64,000 nt of DNA, from NCBI RefSeq assembly GCF_022637555.1, contig NZ_CP093342.1, forward strand, positions 2,170,001 to 2,234,000. The letters run 5' to 3'. Of this stretch, positions 16,731 to 27,543 are shown one piece after another. The stretch is from Microbacterium sp. H1-D42. Its GTDB lineage: Bacteria > Actinomycetota > Actinomycetes > Actinomycetales > Microbacteriaceae. The position numbers and the translations under genes were made by a program. How positions within the stretch are numbered: the stretch's first letter is position 1; every line of letters begins with the position of its first letter. The notes below the pieces were generated by a model. It had not been told where the DNA came from. It worked only from the letters and a program-made list of their open reading frames with translations, and made no database searches.

Positions 16731-16781
16731 CAGTTCGAGCGGCGGTGACAGTTCGAGCGACGGTGACAGTTCGAGCGACGC
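16719..16781 (+). repeat. 18-bp tandem repeat carrying the plsC-type stop codon
   Basis: The unit GAGCGGCGGTGACAGTTC occurs at 16719-16736, 16737-16754 and (one base changed) 16755-16772, then a partial copy. Each full unit has TGA in the frame of the acyltransferase, so the gene has three stop codons in a row spaced 18 bases. The block fills the gap to the convergent OsmC gene. Confidence 0.85.
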
Positions 16782-16787
16782 GGGACC

Positions 16788-17264
16788 CTAGCCGGCGGTG
16801 ACCTCGGCCTCGTGACGCACCGGGAAGTTCACCGAGTTCGCGATGAAGCACCACTCGTGCGCCTGATGATGCGCGTTCTCGGCCGCCCCGATCATGGAGG
16901 CGTTGGCCACCGTGACCTGCGGACGCAGCATCACCTCGACGAACGCTCCCCCGCCGCGGCCGTCCTCGCGCATCAGGCCGGTGGCCACATCTCGGTACGA
17001 GGTGACGACGACCCCCGCCTGCACGCAGGCATGCAGGTATGACAGCAGGTGGCACTCCGAGAGGGCGGCGACGAGCAGATCCTCTGGATTCCAGCGGCTG
17101 CTGTCACCGCGGAACGGCTTGTCGGCCGAAGCCAGCAGATCCGTCTTGCCCTCGACCGCGATGGTCACGTCCCGCGCATAGTCACGGTATCCGGATGTGC
17201 CTGACCCCCGATTGCCGGTCCAGGTGGTGGTGAGTTCGTAGTGGTGCTCTCCCAGTGGTGGCAT
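16788..17264 (-). CDS. OsmC family protein
   Basis: A 158-residue OsmC/Ohr-type thiol peroxidase. It shows NPEDLLVAALSECHLLSYLHAC, with the reactive cysteine in SECH, and a C-terminal EAHHQAHEWCFIANSV in which the second cysteine lies. The family reduces organic hydroperoxides. The start at 17264 gives the usual family length; an upstream in-frame start would add 39 residues that do not look like the family. It converges with the acyltransferase gene and is divergent from the asparaginase gene. Confidence 0.9.
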   Translation of the reverse strand: MPPLGEHHYELTTTWTGNRGSGTSGYRDYARDVTIAVEGKTDLLASADKPFRGDSSRWNPEDLLVAALSECHLLSYLHACVQAGVVVTSYRDVATGLMREDGRGGGAFVEVMLRPQVTVANASMIGAAENAHHQAHEWCFIANSVNFPVRHEAEVTAG

Positions 17265-17291
17265 GCCGCCAGTCTGGCACGGTGCGCCCGT

Positions 17292-17297
17292 TAGGCT
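17292..17297 (+). promoter_or_regulatory. -10 box, leaderless type
   Basis: TAGGCT ends 7 bases before the second of two adjacent GTG codons (17304), suggesting this one is the start. Confidence 0.45.
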
Positions 17298-17303
17298 GGT
17301 GTG

Positions 17304-18299
17304 GTGCTGGAGACCCTGACTGTCCGTGATGCTGTCGAACTCGCCGTTGTTGAGCGCAGCGGCTTCGTGGAGTCCCGCCACGCGGGCGCCGCGGTCGTGC
17401 TCTCACCCGAAGGCGAGGTCATCGCCGTCCACGGCGACGCGGATGCCCTGATACTGCCCCGTTCGAGCCTGAAGCCGCTGCAGGCCATCGCCTCGGTCAC
17501 GGCGGGCGCCGCCCTCGAGGGCGAGCAGCTCGCCCTCGGCACAGCGAGCCACACCGGCACAGACCGTCATGTCGAGGTGGTGCGCGAGGTGCTCACCGCA
17601 GGCAACCTGACCGAAGACGATCTGGCCTGCCCTGTGGCCTGGCCGTCTGACGCCAATGCCCGGCGGGACATGATCCGCGATCACGCCGAGCAGTCCCGCA
17701 TCCGGATGAACTGCTCCGGCAAGCACGCCCTGATGCTGCGCGCCTGCGTCGCCACGGGCTGGGCGACCGAGGGTTACCTCGACCCCGCCCATCCGCTGCA
17801 GGTGCACATCCGCGAGGTGGTCGAGCGTCTTGCCGGAGAGAAGGTCGCGCACACCTCGATCGACGGCTGCGGCGCGCCAGTGCACGCCATCACGCTCACC
17901 GGACTCGGACGAGCGGTCCACCGGATCGGCTCGGCCTCGGAGCGCTCCCCCTTCGCCCTGCACCGCGTCGCCGGCACCCTGGTGCGCGCCGTGCGCGAGA
18001 ACCCGTGGACGATCGCAGGGCCGGGTGAGGCCGACACCATCGCCATCGAGACCCTCGGCGTGTTCGCCAAGGGCGGCGCCGAAGGCGTGATGGTGATGGT
18101 CGCCCCGAACGGCGCGACGGTCGCGCTGAAGATGCTCGACGGCAGCGGACGCGCAGCGACGCTGGTCGCGGCGCATCTGCTGGCGCGCGCGGGTGCGCTG
18201 TCGGATGCTGATGTCGCAGCGCTCACGGCCGCGCTGCCTCTCGCCGTGCTCGGCGGCGGCGAGCCGGTCGGCTCGATCCGACTCGGGGCCGGGATCTGA
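17304..18299 (+). CDS. Asparaginase (Rhizobium etli AnsA type)
   Basis: A 331-residue protein of the Asparaginase_II family (pfam06089), unrelated to the E. coli enzymes. It hydrolyses L-asparagine to aspartate and ammonia. The family signature RSSLKPLQAIA (about residues 52-62), ASHTGTDRHVEVV, RMNCSGKHALMLRAC with its catalytic cysteine and lysine, and DGCGAPVHAITL are all present. No signal peptide, so it is cytosolic. Two GTG codons in a row can start it; the second was chosen because the -10 box places transcription there. Confidence 0.9.
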   Translation: MLETLTVRDAVELAVVERSGFVESRHAGAAVVLSPEGEVIAVHGDADALILPRSSLKPLQAIASVTAGAALEGEQLALGTASHTGTDRHVEVVREVLTAGNLTEDDLACPVAWPSDANARRDMIRDHAEQSRIRMNCSGKHALMLRACVATGWATEGYLDPAHPLQVHIREVVERLAGEKVAHTSIDGCGAPVHAITLTGLGRAVHRIGSASERSPFALHRVAGTLVRAVRENPWTIAGPGEADTIAIETLGVFAKGGAEGVMVMVAPNGATVALKMLDGSGRAATLVAAHLLARAGALSDADVAALTAALPLAVLGGGEPVGSIRLGAGI

Positions 18300-18302
18300 C
18301 GC

Positions 18303-21008
18303 TCAGCCGAGCAGCACGCGCCTCGGCATCCGCCCCGCCACGACCGCCCACGCGCGGTCGGCATGGAGCCGGGCGAACGGAGGCAGGTCGCGCACGCCAG
18401 CCAGCTGGCGCAGCTCGGGCGAGTGCTCAGCGGCGACGACCAGCTCACCGCCGGTGCGCACATTCTGCAGCAGTGACCACCTGGCACGCCACTCCTCCGG
18501 ATCGCCGACGATGATGGTGGGTGCGCCGTGATCCGACGGATCCTGAAGTGAGCCGTCCGTCTCAGCGAGGGTGCGCACGCGGTGCGTGGGATGCCCGGAC
18601 GCCAGAACCGTGCAGGTCGCCTCGACCGCTCCGGTGACGACACCCGAGACCCTCTGTGTCGCGCGCCACGCAGGGGGTTCGGGCGCAGCTGCCCCGTGGC
18701 TGACATCGAGGTCGGACGGAACGCAGAACTGCACCTCGCGACCTGCCATCCAGGCGCGGCCGACCGGCCGAGTCCGTTCGAATGCAGCGGGTTCGCCGCC
18801 AGCCGCGATGTGCTCCACCTTGCTCGACATGCGCAGCAGCGCCCGGTGCGGCACCGCATCGATCAACCGGCCGACGGGACCTGAGACCCGCGACAGCGCG
18901 ATGACAGCACCCTCGGGACGCCGCACGATCCGCTCCCAGCGGCTGAGGAACAGCTGCGCGTAGTCGGGCGGATAGGCCGCGGCCAGCACGTCGAGATCGT
19001 CACACAACACGACGCCTGTGCGCGCGGAGCCGCCGGCTGCGAGCTCCGCCACCACATCCCAGGCACCCTCCGGGTCCGCTGGCACCACGACGGCATCCGG
19101 CAGCTGAGCTGCCAGCATCCTCAGCGTCGTGCTCTTGCCCGCCCCTGGTCCACCGACGATCGCCAGACCGTCGCCTCGCTCGAGGGTGACCCAGGGCTGA
19201 CGCTGACGCACCGGCTCGTCGGCAAGGCCGAGCACCGCTGCGACGTGACCGAGCGCTGATTCTGGAAGCTCCAAGAGCGTCGGCAGCGGCGGCAGCCAGG
19301 GGCTGGCGGGAGCGATGTGGCCGCCCCACGCCGCGGCTGTGGCTCGCAGGTCGGTCGTATCGGTGAGCGCGATGCGCGCGAGGTGAGCCTCACTGTCCCG
19401 CGGCCGTCTCACGAAAGCGAGTCCGCGCGACTCGACACCCCCTGGCAGTTCGGCGGCAGCATCCGATCCGATGACGAACCGACTGTCAGCGGCCTCGGCG
19501 ACGCGCAGACTGATCCGCAGCGGACAGTTGGCCGCCAGCGCATCACGGATGACCCCGCTCGCCCGCTGGGTGCCGAGCATGAGGTGCATGCCCAGCGCGC
19601 GCCCGCGCGCCGCGACGTCGGTGAACACGGCCCCGAGGTCCGGATGCTCCTGCAGCAGGGCGGCGAACTCATCGACGACGATGACGAGTCGCGCGAGCGA
19701 GGGACATTCGCGCACATCCCGCACCCCGGCTTCGGCGAGCGCGGTCTCGCGCCGCCGCAGCTCGGCGGTCAGGCTGCCCACACCGCGGCGTGCGCCATCG
19801 GCATCCAGGTCCGTGACGACGGCGACCACGTGCGGCAGCACGCGCAGCGGGTCGAAGGCGGTGCCGCCCTTGAAGTCGATCAGGACGAACGCGACCTCGT
19901 CGGGCGGATGCACTGCCGCGATGCCGGCGACCCAGCTGGTCAGCAGCTCGCTCTTGCCGGTGCCTGTCATCCCGGTGACGATCGCGTGGGGCCCGTCCTC
20001 CACAAGATCCAGCGCGAGGTCGCCACGCTCCCCTCGCCCGAGGGACGCACGCAGTCCCACCCGATCGGCCGGTGCAAGCTCATCGAGCATGATCCGGTCG
20101 GGCACCGATGACTCGTCAGCGGACTTGTCTGCGATGCCCGCGCCGATGGTCTGCGTCTGCTGCGCCGAGAGCGCCTCCACCGAGAGCTCCGCGCTCCCCT
20201 GCGGTCTGCGGGCCTTCGCCGCAGCCGGATTCGTGAAGTCCAGCACCGTCGTGATGCCATCGGGCGGCTCCTCGCCAGGCTTGCGGATGCAGATGACAGC
20301 ATCCGCCTGCTCACCCTCCCCCACACGCAGCCGGAAGTCGGCGCGGCGCCGCCCGGCATGGGGGAAGCTCTCCAGACCCCAGGAGGAGACCCCGTCCCCG
20401 CTCAGGGCGAGCTGCGCCGGCCCGAAGCGCAGGCACAACTGAGCCACCAGTGCCCGCACAACAGCGACCGCAACCGGCTCGGGCGCGCGCACGCAGACGC
20501 CCCCACCGATGGCGACGCTGACCGGGGCGTCATCGAGGTGCTCCGCCTGCGCGCGGAAGGCGCGCGAGCGATCATCGTCGCCGCCGGTCGCCCGCACCCG
20601 ACTGCGCGTCGTCCCGCGCCCGATCACGATCGGCGTGTCGCCGTCGATGCCAGCGTGGCCGCGCAGCGGCGGTTCGAGAAGGCACCCAGCGGCGTCCGGC
20701 TCTCGGCGCCAGGCATCCGTGTGCTCTTCCAGATGGAGCCGCTCCAGCTCCGCGTCCGCGCGCTGCCAGGCGGCATCCGCCTCTGCCTTCGCGCGGCGGT
20801 GCTCCTTGCCGCGCGATCGCAGGCCGTCAAAGAACGACGCGATCAGCATGAGTGGCCCGAGGGCGGCGAAGCACAAGGCGAACAGCGAGCCGGTCACCAG
20901 CCAGAGCACGACGCCGGCGATCACCGGCACGATCGCGGCGAGCAACGGCAGGGGCGGTCGCCGCACTGGTGCTGGTCCGGAGGGCAGAACGATGGTGGTG
21001 GCATCCAT
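18303..21008 (-). CDS. Orphan EccC/FtsK-SpoIIIE-like ATPase
   Basis: A 901-residue membrane-anchored motor. Two membrane segments near the N-terminus (about residues 18-55) are followed by a basic helical region and two FtsK/SpoIIIE ATPase domains. Domain one has Walker A GMTGTGKSE near residue 345 and Walker B LVIVVDEFAALL near 443. Domain two has a P-loop GGPGAGKST near 622 and VVLCDDLDVLAA. The layout is that of EccC/EssC, the motor of type VII secretion. No WXG100 substrate, EccB, EccD or mycosin gene lies nearby, so a full secretion system is not shown. It is 57 bases downstream of a PP2C gene on the same strand. The start is uncertain: ATG 21008 is used here, and GTG 21053 is the furthest upstream option. 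Confidence 0.85.
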   Translation of the reverse strand: MDATTIVLPSGPAPVRRPPLPLLAAIVPVIAGVVLWLVTGSLFALCFAALGPLMLIASFFDGLRSRGKEHRRAKAEADAAWQRADAELERLHLEEHTDAWRREPDAAGCLLEPPLRGHAGIDGDTPIVIGRGTTRSRVRATGGDDDRSRAFRAQAEHLDDAPVSVAIGGGVCVRAPEPVAVAVVRALVAQLCLRFGPAQLALSGDGVSSWGLESFPHAGRRRADFRLRVGEGEQADAVICIRKPGEEPPDGITTVLDFTNPAAAKARRPQGSAELSVEALSAQQTQTIGAGIADKSADESSVPDRIMLDELAPADRVGLRASLGRGERGDLALDLVEDGPHAIVTGMTGTGKSELLTSWVAGIAAVHPPDEVAFVLIDFKGGTAFDPLRVLPHVVAVVTDLDADGARRGVGSLTAELRRRETALAEAGVRDVRECPSLARLVIVVDEFAALLQEHPDLGAVFTDVAARGRALGMHLMLGTQRASGVIRDALAANCPLRISLRVAEAADSRFVIGSDAAAELPGGVESRGLAFVRRPRDSEAHLARIALTDTTDLRATAAAWGGHIAPASPWLPPLPTLLELPESALGHVAAVLGLADEPVRQRQPWVTLERGDGLAIVGGPGAGKSTTLRMLAAQLPDAVVVPADPEGAWDVVAELAAGGSARTGVVLCDDLDVLAAAYPPDYAQLFLSRWERIVRRPEGAVIALSRVSGPVGRLIDAVPHRALLRMSSKVEHIAAGGEPAAFERTRPVGRAWMAGREVQFCVPSDLDVSHGAAAPEPPAWRATQRVSGVVTGAVEATCTVLASGHPTHRVRTLAETDGSLQDPSDHGAPTIIVGDPEEWRARWSLLQNVRTGGELVVAAEHSPELRQLAGVRDLPPFARLHADRAWAVVAGRMPRRVLLG

Positions 21009-21065
21009 GCGCCTATTCGAGCGCATCGCAGGGACGAGAATCGGCCTGTCCACAGGCCGCGGCGA

Positions 21066-21875
21066 TTATTCGGCGATCTCGTCTTCTGTGGAGGACGAAC
21101 CCTCGACGGCCTCGGTGGTGAGACTCACGCGCAGCACGATCATGGTGACGTTGTCCCGTCCGCCGTTCTCGAGCGCGGCATCCACCATCGCATCCACGGC
21201 GGCAGCGGGGTCGTCGTTCTCGCGCAGGAAGTGCAGGATGCCGTAGTCGGTGAGCTCCTTGGTCAGTCCGTCCGAGCAGATGATCAGACGGTCCTGATCG
21301 CGAAGATCGACCGTCACGTAGTCCGGCGGCACGAGTTCACTGGCGCCGACGGCCCTGGTGATGACGTTGCTGTACGGATGTCCGTCTGCCTCTTCCGGGC
21401 TGATCTTGCCCGAGGCGATGAGCTCCTGGACGACGGAATGATCGGTCGTCACCTGCACGAGGCTGTTGTCGCGCTCGAGGTACACCCGCGAATCGCCGAT
21501 GTTCAGCACGATCCACTGCCACACGCCCGACTCGTCGCGTTCCAGGTAGGCGCCGGTGAGTGTCGTGCCCGTTCCCTCGTCGGTGGACTCGGAGTGGGAG
21601 TGGATGTCGTCGACGGCGTTGTGCAGCGCCAGCTCGAGCGCCTCGGACGACACTGCGCCGGTGTCGACCATCTCCTCGAGGCGTGCGACCGTGCTCTGGC
21701 TGGCGATCTCGCCGCCGGCGTGCCCGCCCATGCCGTCGGCGACGACGAACAGCGGGAACTTCGCGAGGTACGCATCCTGGTTGTTCTCGCGGCGTCGACC
21801 GCGGTCGGTGATACCCGCCCACGAGATCTGCAGCTCGTCGCTGACGCGGTGCGTCTGCGTTGTCGTCTCAGGCAC
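21066..21875 (-). CDS. PP2C-type Ser/Thr protein phosphatase
   Basis: A 269-residue soluble phosphatase of the PPM family. Metal-binding aspartates are seen in ENNQDA (Asp34), VADGMGGHAGG (Asp47), CSDGL and GGRDN, so it should be active with Mn2+ or Mg2+. It has no membrane segment, unlike PstP of mycobacteria. The acidic tail (EGSSSTEDEIAE) is short. The GTG start follows GGAG at 7 bases. The ATPase gene downstream is on the same strand and close, so the phosphatase may act on that motor or a partner; this is inference. No Ser/Thr kinase is in the window. Confidence 0.93.
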   Translation of the reverse strand: MPETTTQTHRVSDELQISWAGITDRGRRRENNQDAYLAKFPLFVVADGMGGHAGGEIASQSTVARLEEMVDTGAVSSEALELALHNAVDDIHSHSESTDEGTGTTLTGAYLERDESGVWQWIVLNIGDSRVYLERDNSLVQVTTDHSVVQELIASGKISPEEADGHPYSNVITRAVGASELVPPDYVTVDLRDQDRLIICSDGLTKELTDYGILHFLRENDDPAAAVDAMVDAALENGGRDNVTMIVLRVSLTTEAVEGSSSTEDEIAE

Positions 21876-21947
21876 GAGTGGTCTCCGTCAGGCGGGCGGG
21901 CGGCGCGATCGCCGCAGGGTATTCATCCATCGTAGTAGCGCGCGCCC

Positions 21948-22931
21948 TCACATCTGCGAGGCGGGGTCCTCTGGCAGTGGGAAGAATTCGCTGATCGCGT
22001 CGAGATCGTGGGTGCTCGGCGTCCAGGCATCGGCCGCAGCGGCGTTCGCCGCCACCTGCTCCGGCGTCGTCGCCCCGGCGATCACGCTGGAGACCCCTGG
22101 CTGCGCGAGCAGCCACCCAAAGGTCGCCTGCAGCATGGTGATGCCGCGGTCATCGCAGAACCCCTGGTAGGCCTCCAAGGCGTCCCAGGGCGCCTCCGAC
22201 CAGATGTGCCGGCGGGTGGCCATGATGCGACTGCCGTCCGGTCCACCGTCGCGCGTGAACTTGCCGGTGAGCAGGCCGTTCTTCAGCGGGAAGTACGGGA
22301 AGAAACCGAGATCGTAGCGGTTCACCGCCGGGAGCACCTCGCGCTCGGATGCCCGTGCCAGCAGCGAGTAGTGATTCTGCGCCGAGATGAATCGTCCGGT
22401 CGATCGGGCCCGCGCCGTGAACTCGGCCTCAGCGATCTGCCATCCGTCGAAGTTCGAGTGCCCGTAATAGCGGATCTTGCCCTCGGTCACGAGCTCATCG
22501 AGCGCATCGATCGTCTCGGCGATCGGAGTCTGCGGGTCAGGCAGGTGCAGCTGATACAGATCGATCCAGTCGGTCCGCAGCCGCCGAAGTGACTGCTCCA
22601 CCGCCAGGCGCACGTAGCGGCGCGATCCGCGGCCACCGGGGAAGTCATATCCCATGTCGCGTTCATGCCCGAATTTCGTCGCCAGCACCACCTGGTCGCG
22701 ACGCCCTTCGAGGACCTCGCCCATCAGCTCCTCGCTGCGGCCGGCTTCAGCACCGTACATGTCAGCGGTGTCGAAGAACACGACGCCATTCGCCAGGGCC
22801 GCGTCGATCACCGCGCGCGTGCCCTCCAGCGACTCCGTGATGGTGCCCGATCGACCGAAGTTGTTGCAGCCGAGACCGGCGGACGAGACCACGAGGCCGG
22901 AAGCACCGACGCGGCGCTGCGAAGTTGACAT
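21948..22931 (-). CDS. Aldo/keto reductase
   Basis: A 327-residue NADPH-dependent reductase of the Kv-beta-like aldo/keto family. The catalytic tetrad is visible as Asp in FFDTADMYG, Tyr in the same motif, Lys in LATKFGHE and His in LYQLHLPD. The cofactor end PGVSSVIAGATTPEQV is normal. The physiological substrate cannot be told. ATG 22931 follows a -10 box TAGTGT (22938-22943) by 7 bases, a leaderless layout. Confidence 0.93.
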   Translation of the reverse strand: MSTSQRRVGASGLVVSSAGLGCNNFGRSGTITESLEGTRAVIDAALANGVVFFDTADMYGAEAGRSEELMGEVLEGRRDQVVLATKFGHERDMGYDFPGGRGSRRYVRLAVEQSLRRLRTDWIDLYQLHLPDPQTPIAETIDALDELVTEGKIRYYGHSNFDGWQIAEAEFTARARSTGRFISAQNHYSLLARASEREVLPAVNRYDLGFFPYFPLKNGLLTGKFTRDGGPDGSRIMATRRHIWSEAPWDALEAYQGFCDDRGITMLQATFGWLLAQPGVSSVIAGATTPEQVAANAAAADAWTPSTHDLDAISEFFPLPEDPASQM

Positions 22932-22937
22932 GTCTCC

Positions 22938-22943
22938 ACACTA
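22938..22943 (-). promoter_or_regulatory. -10 box, leaderless type
   Basis: TAGTGT on the minus strand, 7 bases from the ATG of the aldo/keto reductase gene. Confidence 0.45.
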
Positions 22944-22966
22944 TCGGGGCCTGGGGTACCGACGAC

Positions 22967-22997
22967 GAGACGCCCCCGACTTGGTCGAGGGCGTCTC
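22967..22997. terminator. Hairpin between the proline-rich gene and the reductase gene
   Basis: GAGACGCCC (22967-22975) pairs with GGGCGTCTC (22989-22997), and the loop can pair further (CGAC/GTCG). There is no U-tract on either side. It lies just after the stop of the minus-strand gene at 23011. Confidence 0.55.
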
Positions 22998-23010
22998 AGA
23001 GAACCTCAGC

Positions 23011-23919
23011 TCACGCGGGAGGCTGGTTCGGGTTCTCGGGGTCAGCCGACGGAGCCTCTGGCGCGGCAGGCGGAGCGGCCGGCGGAGCAGGCGGAGCGGC
23101 CGGCGGCGCCGTCGGCGGTGCCGGCGGAGTCGCGGGCGGCGGCACCGGAGCACCGGGCACCGGAGGCACCGGAGCGCCGGGTGCGGGAACGCCGGGAGCC
23201 GGAGGCACCGGAGCACCGTAGCCAGGCTGAGCAGGAGCACCATAACCAGGCTGAGCAGGAGCACCATAACCGGGCTGAGCGGGAGCACCGTAGCCGGGCT
23301 GAGCTGGTGCGCCGTAGCCGGGCTGGGCGGGAGGCTGGTAGCCCTGCGGAGCGGGCGGAGCGTACCCCTGCGGGGCTGCGCCGTAGCCGGGTGCCTGCGA
23401 GGCAACGCTCTGCGATGGCTGCACGGGAACACCGTCCCAGACCGTGCGGTCCGCGAGGAAGCCGTTCGCGCTCCACGGAGCAGGAGCGATCATCGGGTTC
23501 CAGCGCGACCTGTCGAACGCCAGGATGCCGAGCCAGACCGGCGAGAGCAGCACGTACAGGATCACCCAGGCTGCTTCCTTCTGCAGCTTCAGCCCGACCC
23601 GCCATGCGGCCATGGCCGACAGTGCGAGGATCGCAAGCGGCAGGATCCAGCCGACCACGGGGATCCACGAGAGCAAGAGGCTCGCGCCGATGGAGTACAG
23701 CACCAGCCATGGGCTCATGTCGCCGAGCTTGAAGAGCACCATCGAGCTGTAGACGGGCACCCAGGCGCGCCATTTGCCCTGCACGCCGGCCTTCTCGAAC
23801 ACCTTCATCAGGAACAGCGAGAGCACCACATACATGATGGGTCCCACTATCAGCAGTAGCACGCCCACCAATGCGAGCATGGCGACCATCGCCGCGTAAC
23901 CGGAGTCGTCGTAACCCAT
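23011..23919 (-). CDS. Membrane protein with proline-rich repeat tail
   Basis: A 302-residue protein in two parts. Residues 1-140 form a small membrane domain with about four segments, including IMYVVLSLFLMKVFEKAGV and PLAILALSAMAAWRVG. The region KWRAWVPVYSSMVLFKLGD is typical of the small DUF5684-like family, but I would not name it firmly. From about 175 the tail is almost only Ala, Pro, Gly, Gln and Tyr: five AQPGYGAP copies, then Pro/Ala runs. The tail resembles flexible tails of actinobacterial envelope proteins. ATG 23919 follows AAGGGAAG; a TTG eight codons upstream would remove that site. Confidence 0.82.
   Translation of the reverse strand: MGYDDSGYAAMVAMLALVGVLLLIVGPIMYVVLSLFLMKVFEKAGVQGKWRAWVPVYSSMVLFKLGDMSPWLVLYSIGASLLLSWIPVVGWILPLAILALSAMAAWRVGLKLQKEAAWVILYVLLSPVWLGILAFDRSRWNPMIAPAPWSANGFLADRTVWDGVPVQPSQSVASQAPGYGAAPQGYAPPAPQGYQPPAQPGYGAPAQPGYGAPAQPGYGAPAQPGYGAPAQPGYGAPVPPAPGVPAPGAPVPPVPGAPVPPPATPPAPPTAPPAAPPAPPAAPPAAPEAPSADPENPNQPPA
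23210..23329 (-). repeat. 24-bp coding repeat, five copies
   Basis: Five consecutive 24-base units encode AQPGYGAP. Middle copies differ by one to three mostly silent bases, and the last copy (23306-23329) is the most diverged. This is a likely site of length variation between strains. Confidence 0.9.
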
Positions 23920-24055
23920 CAGTCGTTCACTTCCCTTGTTCAACGGGAAGCCCGCTCGCTCCCCAGTGCGACCAGCGTCGCACCGGCCATGCTAGCGGGG
24001 CGTCAACGCGCGGGGCAATCACTTCACCGGCACGGCGGCATCGCGCATCCGACGT

Positions 24056-24796
24056 TCATTCGTCGACGACGAGCTCCAGAACCCATGGTTCCAGCGCGGG
24101 ACGCAGCCGGATGCCCTGTTCGGACGCCCAGCCGACGAGTCCGGCCGCAGATCGTGCCCTCGGGCGTGTCTCGGCCAGCGCACGCACCAGTTCGCCCTTG
24201 GCCTTCTTGTTGAAGTGGTTGAGCGCGCGCCCGGTGTCGGTGACCACGCGCACGTACGCGGAGGGTGTGGATGCCGGGATCGGCCCCAATGCGACGTACG
24301 CCTCACTGCGCAGGTCCAGCACGAAGCGCTCGTCCGCCAGGGCGAGCCCTGTCGCGTCCGCCCAGTGTCGCCGCAGCGGCGGGATGCCGGGAAGCGCCGT
24401 GCCGGCCGCGAGACGATAGGCAGGAATCGCATCCAGCGCCCCGATCGGACCGAACGGCGCGGAATGGATCAGCACGTGCTGCCCCAGCCAGCGGCGCGCA
24501 GAGGCGTCGAGGCGCTGCGCATCCAGAGCGTCGAACAGCACGCCGGTGTAGCGGTCGACCGCCGGCATGGTCGGCGCGGTGCGCAGCATCCGATTGTGCT
24601 GGATGTCACCCGCCTGTCGATCGCTCAGCTTGAGAACCCGCTGAGCCTCGACACGATCCTCTGCAAGCGCGATCAGCGCATCGAGGACGGCCTCGCGCCG
24701 CGCGAGCAACGCGGGCAGCGCAAGCGCGCCAAGCCGCAGCGCGGCGCCGGTACCGCCCTCGCGCTTGGTCTCGGACGGCGGCAGAAGGATCTTCAT
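24056..24796 (-). CDS. yaaA: YaaA family peroxide stress protein
   Basis: A 246-residue cytosolic protein of the YaaA/DUF328 family. The N-terminus MKILLPPSETKREGG is the family signature, and RYTGVLFDALDA, HVLIHSAPFGPIGALDAIPAYRL and ALNHFNKKAKGELVRAL are recognisable. YaaA lowers free iron during peroxide stress in E. coli; the same role is assumed, not shown. The ATG at 24796 has GGAGAG close upstream. It lies beside the 3' end of the ATP synthase genes, separated by a terminator. Confidence 0.92.
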   Translation of the reverse strand: MKILLPPSETKREGGTGAALRLGALALPALLARREAVLDALIALAEDRVEAQRVLKLSDRQAGDIQHNRMLRTAPTMPAVDRYTGVLFDALDAQRLDASARRWLGQHVLIHSAPFGPIGALDAIPAYRLAAGTALPGIPPLRRHWADATGLALADERFVLDLRSEAYVALGPIPASTPSAYVRVVTDTGRALNHFNKKAKGELVRALAETRPRARSAAGLVGWASEQGIRLRPALEPWVLELVVDE

Positions 24797-24827
24797 GCTC
24801 TCTCCACACGTTGCAGGTGCACAGACG

Positions 24828-24867
24828 AAAACGTCCGCCTCAGCCCTCTGCAGGGCCGAGGCGGACG
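24828..24867 (-). terminator. Terminator of the ATP synthase operon
   Basis: The stem CGTCCGCCTC-A-GCCCT (24832-24847) pairs with AGGGC-C-GAGGCGGACG (24852-24867), with one A/C mismatch and a 4-base loop. On the minus strand it is followed by TTTTCG. It is the expected intrinsic terminator after atpC. Confidence 0.88.
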
Positions 24868-24883
24868 CCTCATGTGAATGCTG

Positions 24884-25144
24884 TCAGGCGATCAGTGCGG
24901 CGTTGCCTGCCACGATCGTCAGGGAGTCGCCCTCCATCGAGAGGAACCCGTCCTGCGCGTTGGCAAGCACCTTGGTGCCGTCGGACTGCGTGATGCGGAC
25001 CTGGCCCTCGGCGAGGATCGCCAGCACCGGCTCGTGACCGGTCATGAAGCCGATCTCGCCCTCGACGGTCTTGGCGACGACGAGCGAAGCCTCTCCCGTC
25101 CAGACCTCCGCATCGGCGGAGACGAGGCTGACGTGCAGAGCCAT
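24884..25144 (-). CDS. atpC: ATP synthase epsilon subunit
   Basis: The 86-residue epsilon subunit of the F1 central stalk, which couples rotation and inhibits ATP hydrolysis. It consists mostly of the beta-sandwich domain (LHVSLVSADAEVWTGEAS, GEIGFMTGHEPVLAIL); the C-terminal helical domain is nearly absent, as in several actinobacteria. The start at 25144 lies 2 bases after the atpD stop, which supports it over a longer start inside atpD. Confidence 0.95.
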   Translation of the reverse strand: MALHVSLVSADAEVWTGEASLVVAKTVEGEIGFMTGHEPVLAILAEGQVRITQSDGTKVLANAQDGFLSMEGDSLTIVAGNAALIA

Positions 25145-25146
25145 GA

Positions 25147-27524
<2,378 letters not shown>

Positions 27525-27543
27525 GAATCAGTACCTCACGCGA

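Noticed and set aside
18303..21875. A complete type VII secretion locus
   Set aside because: Only an EccC-like ATPase is present; no WXG100, EccB, EccD, EccE or mycosin gene lies in 20 kb on either side.
23210..23329. CRISPR-like array of 24-base repeats
   Set aside because: The repeats are head to tail without spacers and lie in frame inside a coding region.
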